From Alphaproteobacteria bacterium MedPE-SWcel (GTDB lineage Bacteria > Pseudomonadota > Alphaproteobacteria > Rhodobacterales > Rhodobacteraceae), in NCBI GenBank assembly GCA_001874255.1, contig MPDC01000003.1:124001-188000 (forward strand): a DNA stretch of 64,000 nt. Reading direction: 5' to 3'. Under the pieces are notes generated by a model. It was given only the letters and a program-made list of their open reading frames with translations, did not search any database and had not been told where the DNA came from. The position numbers and the translations under genes are program-made. Within the stretch, counting starts at the first letter, position 1; every line of letters starts with the position of its first letter. Shown piece after piece: positions 56,234 through 64,000 of this stretch.

Positions 56234-57703
56234 TTAATCGGAGCCGGCGGCATCGCTTTCGGCCTCGGCCTCTGCATTCCCGGCATCGGCGTCTTCATTG
56301 CTGGTCAGCGCCCCATTGTCCCAGGTGCCTGCGGCTTCTTGACCGGAGGCGTAGCGCATGGTTCCGGGGCCCTGACGCTTGGAATTGACAAAGCTGCCCT
56401 CGTAGACATCGCCATTGGCATAGGTGGCGACGCCCTCGCCGCTGATCTTGCCCTCGGCCCAGTCGCCTTCGTAGCTGAAACCGTCGGGCATGGTGATCTT
56501 GCCGACACCATGACGCTGGCCGTTCTCGAACTGACCTTCGTAGACCGACCCATCCGCATAGGTGACCTTGGCCTCGCCATGACGCAGCCCGTCCTTCCAG
56601 CTGCCATCATAGCGATAGCCGTCGGGATAGGTCATCACACCCTGGCCATCGTTCTTGGCGTTCTTGAAGGACCCCTCATAGGTCACCCCGTTGGGATAGG
56701 TTGCGGCGCCGGTGCCCTCGATCACGCCGGCAATCCACTCGCCATCATAGGTGGAGCCGTCAGGATAGGTGATCTTGCCGGTCCCATGGGCGAGATCGTC
56801 GCGAAACTCACCTTCGTAAACGGAGCCGTCCGGGTAGGTGACGCGGCCCTGTCCTTCGATCTGACCGGCCTGCCATTGGCCGGTGTAGATATATCCGTCC
56901 GTGCCGGTAAAGGTGCCCTGACCCTGCCGCAGGTCGTCCTCGAACATGCCTTCGTAGATGTCGCCATTGGCATAGGTCAGCTTGCCTTCGCCGTGGCGGC
57001 GCCCATTGACCAGTGGCCCTTCGTAGACATCGCCGTTTGGCTGGGTCAATTTGCCCATGCCGTTCATCTGGTCGCCGGCCCATTCGCCCTCGTATTTCAG
57101 CCCGTCGGGCATCACCAGAGTGCCCAGCCCGTCGAGTTTGCCGTCGGAGATGCCCCCCTGATAGGTGGCGCCGTTGGGGTATGTGATCTTGCCCAGCCCC
57201 TCCTTGCGCCCGGCAACCCAATCGCCGTCGTATTCATAGCCGCCGGGGTTTTGCATCACGCCGCTGCCTTCGTGCTTGGCGTCGACAAATTCGCCCTCGT
57301 AGCGGACGCCATTGGCATAGACCGCGATGCCCTGACCGTTGATGACCCCGTCATGCCACTCGCCTTCGTAGGTGCCGCCATCGGAAAAGGTAATTTTGCC
57401 AATGCCTTCGGGCTTTCCCTTGACGAACTCCCCCTCATAGACCGACCCGTTCGGGAACCGGGCGACCCCTTGGCCCCGGATCTCGCCTTCGACCCAGCTG
57501 CCGGAATATTCGTAGCCATTGGGCAGTTTGTAACTGCCCTGACCATGTTGCAGGCCGCCCTTGAATTCACCTTCGTAGACGCCGCCGATCTCGTCCTGGG
57601 TGGTCAGGACCTGGGCCTCCTGGGCGCGGGCGGGAGGGACCCCGGCTGCCGCCGTCAGGGCCAGCAGGGAGGTCAGAGAGAGAGTGGAGCCGATGCGGGT
57701 CAT
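56234..57703 (-). CDS. Exported MORN-repeat protein with 18 repeats
   Basis: A 489-residue protein with a signal peptide (MTRIGSTLSLTSLLALTAAA, cleavage near ARA). From about residue 40 there are 18 contiguous 23-residue MORN repeats of the form G-x-x-Y-x-G-x-F/W, plus a partial one. The C-terminus is an acidic Glu/Ala/Asp tail. MORN repeats form elongated beta sheets that bind lipids or proteins, and here they would lie in the periplasm or at the cell surface. ATG 57703 is chosen because it starts the signal peptide. Divergent from nadE. Confidence 0.88.
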   Translation of the reverse strand: MTRIGSTLSLTSLLALTAAAGVPPARAQEAQVLTTQDEIGGVYEGEFKGGLQHGQGSYKLPNGYEYSGSWVEGEIRGQGVARFPNGSVYEGEFVKGKPEGIGKITFSDGGTYEGEWHDGVINGQGIAVYANGVRYEGEFVDAKHEGSGVMQNPGGYEYDGDWVAGRKEGLGKITYPNGATYQGGISDGKLDGLGTLVMPDGLKYEGEWAGDQMNGMGKLTQPNGDVYEGPLVNGRRHGEGKLTYANGDIYEGMFEDDLRQGQGTFTGTDGYIYTGQWQAGQIEGQGRVTYPDGSVYEGEFRDDLAHGTGKITYPDGSTYDGEWIAGVIEGTGAATYPNGVTYEGSFKNAKNDGQGVMTYPDGYRYDGSWKDGLRHGEAKVTYADGSVYEGQFENGQRHGVGKITMPDGFSYEGDWAEGKISGEGVATYANGDVYEGSFVNSKRQGPGTMRYASGQEAAGTWDNGALTSNEDADAGNAEAEAESDAAGSD

Positions 57704-57874
57704 GGAAACCTCAGTTGCCTCAGAAATTGCGAGAGCTGCCTGTATTATGGGGTGCTTGTCCCAGAACCTATGCGAGCCGTCGCTTTGTCGCAACGGTTTT
57801 GCCTTGCCGGTCTTTTCCTTCAGCGGAGATCTGTTACACGGCTCTGGACGATACAGTTTTGGGGACCCCGGACG

Positions 57875-59533
57875 ATGGCCGATAGATTTCGCGTAACCTT
57901 GGCGCAGCTGAACCCGACAGTGGGCGATCTGGCAGGCAATGCCGCCAAGGCCCTCGCCGCATGGGAACAGGGTCGTGATGCCGGTGCCGATCTGGTCGCT
58001 CTGCCGGAAATGTTCATCACCGGCTACAACGCACAGGATCTGGTGATGAAGCCAGCTTTTCACGCGGCAGCCATGGCCGAGGTCGAGGCGCTTGCGCAGG
58101 CAACCGCGCAGGGTCCTGCCATGGCCATTGGCAGCCCCTGGGCCGAGGACGGCAAACTGTACAATGCCTATCTGATCCTGAAGGACGGCCGCGTGGCCTC
58201 AAAATGCCTGAAGCACCACCTGCCGAACGAGACGGTTTTTGACGAGGTCCGGATTTTTGATGCAGGCCCCCTCGGGGGTCCCTATGCGGTGGGCGATACC
58301 CGCATCGGCAGCCCGATCTGCGAGGACGGCTGGCATGAGGATGTGGCCGAAACGCTGGAGGAAACCGGGGCGGAATTCCTGCTGATTCCCAACGGCTCGC
58401 CCTATTATCGCGGCAAGATGGAGACGCGGGTGAACCATATGGTCGCCCGGTCGGTCGAAACAGGCCTGCCGGTGATCTACCTCAACATGGTTGGCGGGCA
58501 GGACGATCAGGTCTTTGATGGCGGCAGTTTTGCTCTCAACCCCGGCGGCGGGCTGGCTGTTCAGCTGCCGGTGTTTGACGCGGCGGTGACGCAGCTCGAT
58601 CTGGAGCGCCGACCCGAGGGGTGGCGCGTCGTCGACGGCGACAAGGCCTCGCTTCCCGACGCCTGGGAGCAGGACTACCGGGTGATGGTCCAGAGCCTGC
58701 GGGATTATCTGACCAAGACGGGATTTCACAAGGTGCTGCTCGGCCTGTCGGGCGGGGTCGATTCCGCCATCGTGGCAGCCATCGCGGTGGATGCGCTGGG
58801 GCCAGAGAACGTGCGTTGCGTGATGCTGCCGTCGGAATACACCTCGCAGGAGTCGCTGGACGATGCGGAAGCGGTGGCAGAGGCGCTGGGCGTTCACTAC
58901 GACTATGTGCCGATCTCGGAAGGCCGCAGCGCCATCACCAACACGCTGGCGCCCCTCTTCGAAGGGCGTGCGACCGACGTGACCGAAGAAAACATCCAGT
59001 CGCGCCTGCGCGGCTTGCTGTTGATGGCCATGTCGAACAAATTCGGCGAGATGCTGTTGACCACCGGCAACAAATCCGAGGTCGCAGTCGGATATGCCAC
59101 GATCTACGGCGACATGAACGGGGGCTACAACCCGATCAAGGATCTCTACAAGACGCGGGTGTTTGAGACCTGCCGCTGGCGCAATGCCAACCACCGCGCG
59201 TGGATGATGGGGCCGGACGGCGAGGTCATTCGCCCCGGCGTGATCGACAAACCCCCAAGTGCCGAGCTGCGCGAAGATCAGAAAGACAGCGACAGCCTGC
59301 CGGATTACCCGGAGCTGGACGCGATTCTCGACATTCTGGTGGATCAGGACGGCTCGATCGCCGATTGTGTTGCTGCCGGGTTTGATCGCGACGTGGCCAG
59401 GCGGGTGGAGCATCTGATCTACATCAGCGAATACAAACGGTTTCAGTCGGCGCCCGGCGCGCGCCTGACCAAACGGGCGTTCTGGCTGGACCGGCGCTAT
59501 CCCATCGTGAACCGGTGGCGCGATCCGTCCTGA
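57875..59533 (+). CDS. nadE: Glutamine-dependent NAD synthetase
   Basis: A 552-residue two-domain enzyme. The N-terminal nitrilase-type glutaminase has Glu45, Lys113 and Cys149 (LPEMF, CLKHHLPN, SPICEDGW). The C-terminal synthetase has the PP-loop SGGVDS at 292-297 and a TTGNKSEVAVGYAT block. It amidates nicotinate adenine dinucleotide to NAD using glutamine. The frame is open 512 codons upstream, antisense to the MORN gene; ATG 57875 is the conserved start. Confidence 0.95.
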   Translation: MADRFRVTLAQLNPTVGDLAGNAAKALAAWEQGRDAGADLVALPEMFITGYNAQDLVMKPAFHAAAMAEVEALAQATAQGPAMAIGSPWAEDGKLYNAYLILKDGRVASKCLKHHLPNETVFDEVRIFDAGPLGGPYAVGDTRIGSPICEDGWHEDVAETLEETGAEFLLIPNGSPYYRGKMETRVNHMVARSVETGLPVIYLNMVGGQDDQVFDGGSFALNPGGGLAVQLPVFDAAVTQLDLERRPEGWRVVDGDKASLPDAWEQDYRVMVQSLRDYLTKTGFHKVLLGLSGGVDSAIVAAIAVDALGPENVRCVMLPSEYTSQESLDDAEAVAEALGVHYDYVPISEGRSAITNTLAPLFEGRATDVTEENIQSRLRGLLLMAMSNKFGEMLLTTGNKSEVAVGYATIYGDMNGGYNPIKDLYKTRVFETCRWRNANHRAWMMGPDGEVIRPGVIDKPPSAELREDQKDSDSLPDYPELDAILDILVDQDGSIADCVAAGFDRDVARRVEHLIYISEYKRFQSAPGARLTKRAFWLDRRYPIVNRWRDPS

Positions 59534-59600
59534 TCGCCCTGACGCGATCCGAAAACCAAGACCGATCCGGTCCTGATTGAGGCCGGAAGAGCACAGACCG

Positions 59601-59621
59601 GGGGAACCGTCCCCTTGTTTT
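59601..59621 (+). terminator. Probable intrinsic terminator after nadE
   Basis: GGGGA-ACCG-TCCCC makes a five-pair stem with a tetraloop and is followed by TTGTTTT, about 70 bases past the nadE stop and before the next gene. Confidence 0.5.
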
Positions 59622-59666
59622 CAATGACGAGTAGACCCGTCAAATCCACGCGGAATAGAAGAAGCC

Positions 59667-60962
59667 ATGCCTGGACCACAGCTGCCTCATTTCAACGCAG
59701 ACCGTGCGCTGCCGCACAGGGTTGACGTCGTCGTCATCGGCGGCGGCATCATCGGCGCGTCGACGGCGCTGGAGCTGACCGAGCGCGGCCACTCCGTGCT
59801 GCTGTGTGAAAAGGGCATGATCGCCGGCGAACAGAGCTCGCGCAATTGGGGCTGGGTGCGCATGTCCCAGCGTGACCCGCGCGAAATGGAGCTGATGGCG
59901 CATGCGCTGCGATTGTGGGAGGGTCTCGACGAGCGGACCGGCCACAAGACCGGATTCACGCGATCGGGAATTGTGTACACCGCCCGCACCCGGCGCCGCG
60001 AGGCAGAGCTCGCCAAATGGGCCGAGCATCTCAAAGGTTTTGATCTTGAAGGGAGAATGCTGCGGGGTGCCGGTCTGGAGACTCTGGCTCCGGGCTATGG
60101 AAACCGGTTGCGCGCCGGGTATTACACGCCACAGGATGGCCGCGCGGAGCCGCAGGCCGCGACGCATGCCATTGCCTCCTGCGCCCGCGACAAGGGGGCC
60201 GTGATCGTGACAGGCTGCGCCGTGCGCGCCCTGGATGTCGAGGCCGGGCGTATTCGTGGCGTGATCACCGAAAAGGGGCGCGTCAAGGCAACGGCGGTTG
60301 TGCTAGCCGGCGGGGCCTGGTCACGGCTGTTCCTGCGCAACGAAGGTGTCTTTCTGCCGCAGCTCAAGGTTCTGAACTCCGTCATGCGCCTGTCGCCTGT
60401 GGCAGGTGTGACAGAGACGGCCCTCTGGACCCGAGGGTTTTCCATTCGCAAACGCGCTGATGGTGGATTTACCCTGGCGACGGCAGGCGAGAATACGTTC
60501 GACATCGTTCCGGACCTGTTTCGCGTCGGTCACCGTTTCCTACCGGCCCTTCTGAAGGACATGGGCGCGGTCCGCTTTCGTGTCTCCGGACGTTGGGGTA
60601 TCGAGGCCGCCCAGGAACGCCCCTGGGGCGCACAGGACCGGACGCCCTTTGAAGAGACCCGGATCCTCGACCCCCAACCCTCACAAAAAGCCCTCCGCCA
60701 CGCCCTCGCGGCGGCGCGCGATGCCTTCCCGGCGCTGGCCCAGGCCGATGTAACCCAGAGCTGGGGGGGGCTGATCGACGTGACACCGGACGAACTCCCG
60801 GTGATCTCCGAAGTGCAGGCCCGTCCCGGTCTGTTCCTGTCGACGGGATACAGTGGCCACGGATTCGGCATTGGCCCGGCGGCTGGCCGGCTGACGGCGG
60901 ATCTGGTCACCGGCGACACCCCGATCGTCGACCCGCGCCCCTTCCGCCTCAGTCGGTTCTGA
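59667..60962 (+). CDS. FAD-dependent oxidoreductase (D-amino-acid oxidase/DadA-like fold)
   Basis: A 431-residue DAO-family flavoprotein. The FAD-binding motif VVVIGGGIIGASTALEL lies near 21-37, with its acidic end in LLCEKG. SSRNWGWVR near 57 and the C-terminal GYSGHGFGIGPAAGRL are family-typical. It probably oxidises an amine or amino acid and passes electrons to oxygen or a quinone. The neighbours do not reveal the substrate. Confidence 0.85.
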   Translation: MPGPQLPHFNADRALPHRVDVVVIGGGIIGASTALELTERGHSVLLCEKGMIAGEQSSRNWGWVRMSQRDPREMELMAHALRLWEGLDERTGHKTGFTRSGIVYTARTRRREAELAKWAEHLKGFDLEGRMLRGAGLETLAPGYGNRLRAGYYTPQDGRAEPQAATHAIASCARDKGAVIVTGCAVRALDVEAGRIRGVITEKGRVKATAVVLAGGAWSRLFLRNEGVFLPQLKVLNSVMRLSPVAGVTETALWTRGFSIRKRADGGFTLATAGENTFDIVPDLFRVGHRFLPALLKDMGAVRFRVSGRWGIEAAQERPWGAQDRTPFEETRILDPQPSQKALRHALAAARDAFPALAQADVTQSWGGLIDVTPDELPVISEVQARPGLFLSTGYSGHGFGIGPAAGRLTADLVTGDTPIVDPRPFRLSRF

Positions 60963-61023
60963 TACGGTCCTTTCTGATCGCCAAAGCCCTGACCAGCCCA
61001 GCGGGGCCTTGAGGCAACGGCAA

Positions 61024-61044
61024 GCCCGGCGCAGTCCGCCGGGC
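61024..61044. terminator. Hairpin between convergent oxidoreductase and MBL genes
   Basis: GCCCGGCG and CGCCGGGC form a perfect eight-pair stem with a five-base loop in the gap between two converging genes. No U tract follows on either strand, so it may need Rho or act only as an mRNA-end stabiliser. Confidence 0.5.
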
Positions 61045-61055
61045 CTGCAGGCCGA

Positions 61056-61994
61056 TCAGCCCATCATCTGATAGCTCACCGGCACGAACCGAAACCCCTC
61101 GCCACGGTGTTCCACAAACCCTGCGGCCGGAAAGGGCATGTGGTAGCCGATCATCGGAACCCGGCTGTCGGCGAGCATCTCCAGCACCCGGCGCCGCGAT
61201 GCCGAAGCTGCGTCCTTGTCGGTGTCAAAGCTGGTTTGCCATTCGGGATGGGCAAAGGGGAATACATAGTGATTGGCCAGATCCGCCGTCAGCAGCAGCT
61301 GATGGCCGCCGCTTTCGATCATGTAGATCATATGGCCGGGCGTGTGCCCGAATGCGGCCAGTCCGGTCACGCCCGAGGCCACGGTGCCACCATCCTCGAT
61401 AAACGTCATCTTCCCGGCCTGCGGCGAGACAGTGGCCCGCACACGGTCGCCGCCGCCATTTCCTTCCGGCAACCCGGTCCAGTGATCATACTCGCGCGCG
61501 GCGGTCACATATCGGGCATTGGCAAATGTCGCAGACCCATCCTCCGTCGTCATGCCGCCGATGTGGTCGCCATGCATATGTGTCAGCACAACCACGTCGA
61601 TATCTTCAGGGACGACACCCGCATCCGCCAGCGCCGCGGTAATGCCACCGGCATTCAGACCTGTGTCGAACAGGATCTTCTCGCTGCCCGTATCCACCAG
61701 GGTCGGGGTAAAATAGAACTGGGCGTTGTCGTGCGAGATGAAATTCTCTGCCGCGACCTCGGCAAAGGCCTCATCCGTGGCGCCGCCGCCGAAAATCGCC
61801 TGCACGCCGTCGCGCGGTGTCGTTCCCGCCAGCAGGCTGTGAACGGTATAATCCCCCACGTTGAACGCGCGGGCATGCATTGGTTTCGGCGCATCGCCAT
61901 GGCCTGCGGCCTGCAGGGGCGACGCCACGGCGGCAGCAATCGGGGCCGCTGTCACACCGGCGATGGCCGCGCGGCGGGTCAGGTTCAATGTCAT
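61056..61994 (-). CDS. Tat-exported metallo-beta-lactamase-fold hydrolase
   Basis: A 312-residue MBL-fold protein. The N-terminus LTRRAAIAGVTAAPIAAAVA is a twin-arginine-type signal. The zinc motif THMHGDHIGG gives His-x-His-x-Asp-His near residues 139-144, with further ligands in FGHTPGH and LTADLANH. It resembles lactonase/quorum-quenching-type and arylsulfatase-type MBL hydrolases, but the substrate is not identified. It is divergent from gltX across 216 bases with no other gene. Confidence 0.87.
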   Translation of the reverse strand: MTLNLTRRAAIAGVTAAPIAAAVASPLQAAGHGDAPKPMHARAFNVGDYTVHSLLAGTTPRDGVQAIFGGGATDEAFAEVAAENFISHDNAQFYFTPTLVDTGSEKILFDTGLNAGGITAALADAGVVPEDIDVVVLTHMHGDHIGGMTTEDGSATFANARYVTAAREYDHWTGLPEGNGGGDRVRATVSPQAGKMTFIEDGGTVASGVTGLAAFGHTPGHMIYMIESGGHQLLLTADLANHYVFPFAHPEWQTSFDTDKDAASASRRRVLEMLADSRVPMIGYHMPFPAAGFVEHRGEGFRFVPVSYQMMG

Positions 61995-62210
61995 CCTAAA
62001 AATCTCCCAGGTGGATCCGATGCCTCGACACTAGCGCATCTCCTGCCCAAATCAGCCATCCCATGTTCACGAATGCGTGGGGCGCAGGGCTTCATCTTTT
62101 CCCAAATACCTCCGCCGGAGGCCACGCCCCGCCAGGGGCGTCACAGGATGCCCGCTAAACTGGACAATTGCGCGCCGCTGTGACAGAGCAAAGCCAACAG
62201 GAGAATTGCG

Positions 62211-63536
62211 ATGACCACCACCCGTTTCGCGCCGTCGCCCACCGGCTATATCCACGTGGGCAACCTGCGCACTGCACTGATGAACTATCTGATCGCCCGC
62301 AAGGCCGGCGGCAGCTTCATCCTGCGTATCGACGACACCGACCAGGCGCGCTCAAAGCAGGAATACGTCGACGCGATCCAATATGATATGGAATGGCTCG
62401 GCCTGACCTGGGACCGGCTGGAACGCCAGTCGGACCGGCTCGATCGATATGCCGACGCGGCGGACAAGCTGCGCGACATCGGCCGCTTCTACGAAGCCTT
62501 CGAGACCCCCACCGAACTGGATCTCAAGCGCAAGAAACAACTCAATATGGGCAAGCCGCCGGTCTATGACCGGGCCGCACTGACCCTGAGCGCTGACGAA
62601 CAGGCTGCCTTGCGCGCGGAGCGGGGCAATGGCGTCTGGCGGTTCAAGCTCGAACACGAACGGATAGAATGGACCGATGGCATCCTCGGCGAAATCTCCA
62701 TCGATGCAGCCTCGGTGTCCGACCCGGTGCTGATCCGCGGCGATGGTCAGGTGCTCTACACCATCGCCTCGGTGGTGGACGATACCGAGATGGGCGTGAC
62801 CCATGTGGTGCGGGGCTCTGATCACGTGACCAACACGGCGACGCAGATCCAGATCATCGAGGCGCTGGGCGGCACCTGTCCCGAATTCGCCCACCACTCG
62901 CTGCTGACGGGCCCCCAGGGCGAGGCCTTGTCGAAACGTCTCGGCACGCTTGCCCTGCGCGACCTGCGCGAGGCGGGGGTACAGCCGATGGCCCTCTTGT
63001 CGCTGCTGGCACGCCTGGGCTCATCCGATCCGATCGAGCTGCGCAGCGAGATGGCCGAGTTGATCGACGGTTTCGACATTGGACGCTTCGGCTCCGCACC
63101 GACCAAACTCGACAGCCAGGATCTCTATCCGCTGACAGCGCGCTACCTGCAGACCCTGACGCATACGGCGGTGAAATCCGATCTGGATGCGGCCGGAGTG
63201 CCCGAAGACAAGCAGCAGGCGTTCTGGGCGGTGGCAAAGGAAAACATCACCACGCTCAAGGATCTTGAGGGCTGGTGGGCGCTGTGCCGTGACGGGGCGG
63301 AGCCTATGATCGCCGAGGAAGACGCGGAGTTCATCGCCGAAGCCATGGCGCTGTTGCCCGAGGGGCCTTACGACAGCGAGACATGGGGCAAATGGACCGC
63401 TGAGGTGAAGGAAAAGACCGGCCGCAAGGGCAAGGGGCTGTTCATGCCGCTGCGCAAGGCCGTCACCGGCATGGAGCGCGGTCCCGACATGTCGGCGCTG
63501 CTGGCGTTGATGCAGGTCGTGCGCGCGCGCGGCTAG
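62211..63536 (+). CDS. gltX: Glutamyl-tRNA synthetase
   Basis: A 441-residue class I synthetase. The HIGH-type motif is in RFAPSPTGYIHVGNLRTAL near residue 10-16, and the KMSKS equivalent is in EALSKRLGTLAL (LSKR at 242-245). It charges tRNA-Glu, and possibly also tRNA-Gln where an amidotransferase pathway is used. Rhodobacterales often carry two gltX genes, so this may be one of a pair. Confidence 0.95.
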   Translation: MTTTRFAPSPTGYIHVGNLRTALMNYLIARKAGGSFILRIDDTDQARSKQEYVDAIQYDMEWLGLTWDRLERQSDRLDRYADAADKLRDIGRFYEAFETPTELDLKRKKQLNMGKPPVYDRAALTLSADEQAALRAERGNGVWRFKLEHERIEWTDGILGEISIDAASVSDPVLIRGDGQVLYTIASVVDDTEMGVTHVVRGSDHVTNTATQIQIIEALGGTCPEFAHHSLLTGPQGEALSKRLGTLALRDLREAGVQPMALLSLLARLGSSDPIELRSEMAELIDGFDIGRFGSAPTKLDSQDLYPLTARYLQTLTHTAVKSDLDAAGVPEDKQQAFWAVAKENITTLKDLEGWWALCRDGAEPMIAEEDAEFIAEAMALLPEGPYDSETWGKWTAEVKEKTGRKGKGLFMPLRKAVTGMERGPDMSALLALMQVVRARG

Positions 63537-63600
63537 CGGCGCCGTCCCGGCCGAGGGACACAGGACGGGCAGGCCGGATCGGTCTACCCGTTTTCATGCG

Positions 63601-63642
63601 CGCTTTTGTCGGGTCGCTTTTGACGGGTCGCTTTTGACTGGG
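63601..63642. repeat. 14-bp tandem array downstream of gltX
   Basis: Three consecutive 14-base units (cgcttttgtcgggt, cgcttttgacgggt, cgcttttgactggg) followed by a partial unit. Confidence 0.88.
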
Positions 63643-63683
63643 CGCTTTGGCCGACCTCCCGTCGGCTCTTCTCTTTCGAGTGC

Positions 63684-63725
63684 CCTGTCGGCTGTGTCCT
63701 GTCGGCTGTGTCCTGTCGGCTGCGT
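63684..63725. repeat. Second 14-bp tandem array downstream of gltX
   Basis: Three consecutive 14-base units, two identical copies of cctgtcggctgtgt and one cctgtcggctgcgt. It ends just before the stop of the partial gene at the window edge. Confidence 0.9.
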
Positions 63726-63736
63726 CCCGTGGGATC

Positions 63737-64000
63737 TCAGTCGAACAGGGACCGGCGCATCTCGCGCGCGGCCGTGCTCATGGCTGCGTTCGGGTGATCC
63801 TCCAGCGCTTTCAAGGCCTTTGCCAGCCATTCCATGACCTCCGGCGCGTCACCGCCGTTGCGGGCAATGGGGGGAAAGCTGGCCTTCAGCAGTTCTTTGG
63901 CCGTGACCGGCGCCAGATGGACCCGCTGGAAGCGGATGTCGTCGCGGCCTGCCTCCGTGTCTTCTGGCAGGTTCTCCCACAGCAGACGCTCGATGCGGCC
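63737..64000 (-). CDS. C-terminal part of an unidentified protein (5' end outside window)
   Basis: An 88-codon open frame enters from the right edge and ends at the TGA at 63737-63739. The visible 87 residues include WENLPEDTEAGRDDIRFQR, VTAKELLKASFPPIAR and a helical, charged tail ending REMRRSLFD. The codon pattern and amino-acid make-up look genuine. I do not recognise the family from this fragment. Confidence 0.6.
   Translation of the reverse strand, partial: GRIERLLWENLPEDTEAGRDDIRFQRVHLAPVTAKELLKASFPPIARNGGDAPEVMEWLAKALKALEDHPNAAMSTAAREMRRSLFD

Noticed and set aside
56339-57874. 512-codon open frame antisense to the MORN gene, in frame with nadE
   Set aside because: It is produced by the regular codon pattern of the MORN repeats read backwards. 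NadE family length and conserved start place the real start at 57875.
61024-61044. Strong intrinsic terminator between the oxidoreductase and MBL genes
   Set aside because: The stem is perfect but neither strand has a U tract, so it was kept only as a hairpin of uncertain role.

Overview
The window looks like a piece of a chromosome from a marine-type alphaproteobacterium of the Rhodobacterales (Roseobacter/Rhodobacter group). It is GC-rich and densely coding. Its gene sets are typical of that order: a smo-type polyol operon, a second heat-shock sigma factor of the RpoHII kind, lppC/rsmI/yraN/gshB, mreBCD-mrdA-rodA, and a dut-moeB-ABC run. No phage, insertion sequence, CRISPR array, rRNA or plasmid marker was seen. 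The taxonomic call is an inference from gene content and protein style, not from a marker-gene search.

Layout. 1-3419: glucosylglycerate locus, with a truncated GH13 phosphorylase facing a GpgS-like glycosyltransferase and its HAD phosphatase. 3772-6728: FAH-family hydrolase, PhoD-like phosphatase and a small exported unknown. 6878-14425: smoEFGK-smoS-mtlK sorbitol/mannitol uptake and oxidation operon with its LacI regulator and two matching operators. 14807-14883: tRNA with CAU anticodon. 15016-20690: phenylacetate genes paaX, paaZ, paaI, paaK and a TetR (PaaR-like) regulator. 20850-28311: trpS, a rhomboid without its catalytic residues, murJ, glnD and an LppC/LpoA-like lipoprotein. 28400-34156: rsmI, yraN, gshB, comM, a GST, and two cobalamin-type genes. 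34354-38095: rpoHII-chaN, coaBC and a stand-alone receiver. 38525-43973: dut, a membrane-anchored MoeB/ThiF protein, an amino-acid ABC binding protein and permease without ATPase, and an M3 oligopeptidase. 44088-53061: ghrA, a VOC protein, the rod-shape operon mreB-mreC-mreD-mrdA-rodA, a lysozyme-like protein and rlmJ. 53169-57703: leuA behind a leucine-rich leader peptide, a frameshifted glycosyltransferase-like gene and an 18-repeat MORN protein. 57875-64000: nadE, an FAD oxidoreductase, a Tat-exported metallo-beta-lactamase-fold hydrolase, gltX and the 3' end of an unknown gene.

Many genes are translationally coupled through ATGA/GTGA overlaps (smoK-smoS, rpoHII-chaN, dut-moeB-ABC, glnD-murJ, mreD-mrdA-rodA, VOC-ghrA, cobP-phosphatase).

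The most unusual feature is structural. Gaps between genes, very often just after a stop codon, carry short direct tandem repeats with units of 10-16 bp (most often 13 bp), several sharing a CCTGT core. One 13-bp array lies in the 5' end of paaZ, where a copy-number change would switch reading frame. Other points of interest are a leucine attenuator-type leader missed by length-based gene calling, a G8 tract that splits one gene, and a U-tailed hairpin between smoE and smoF.
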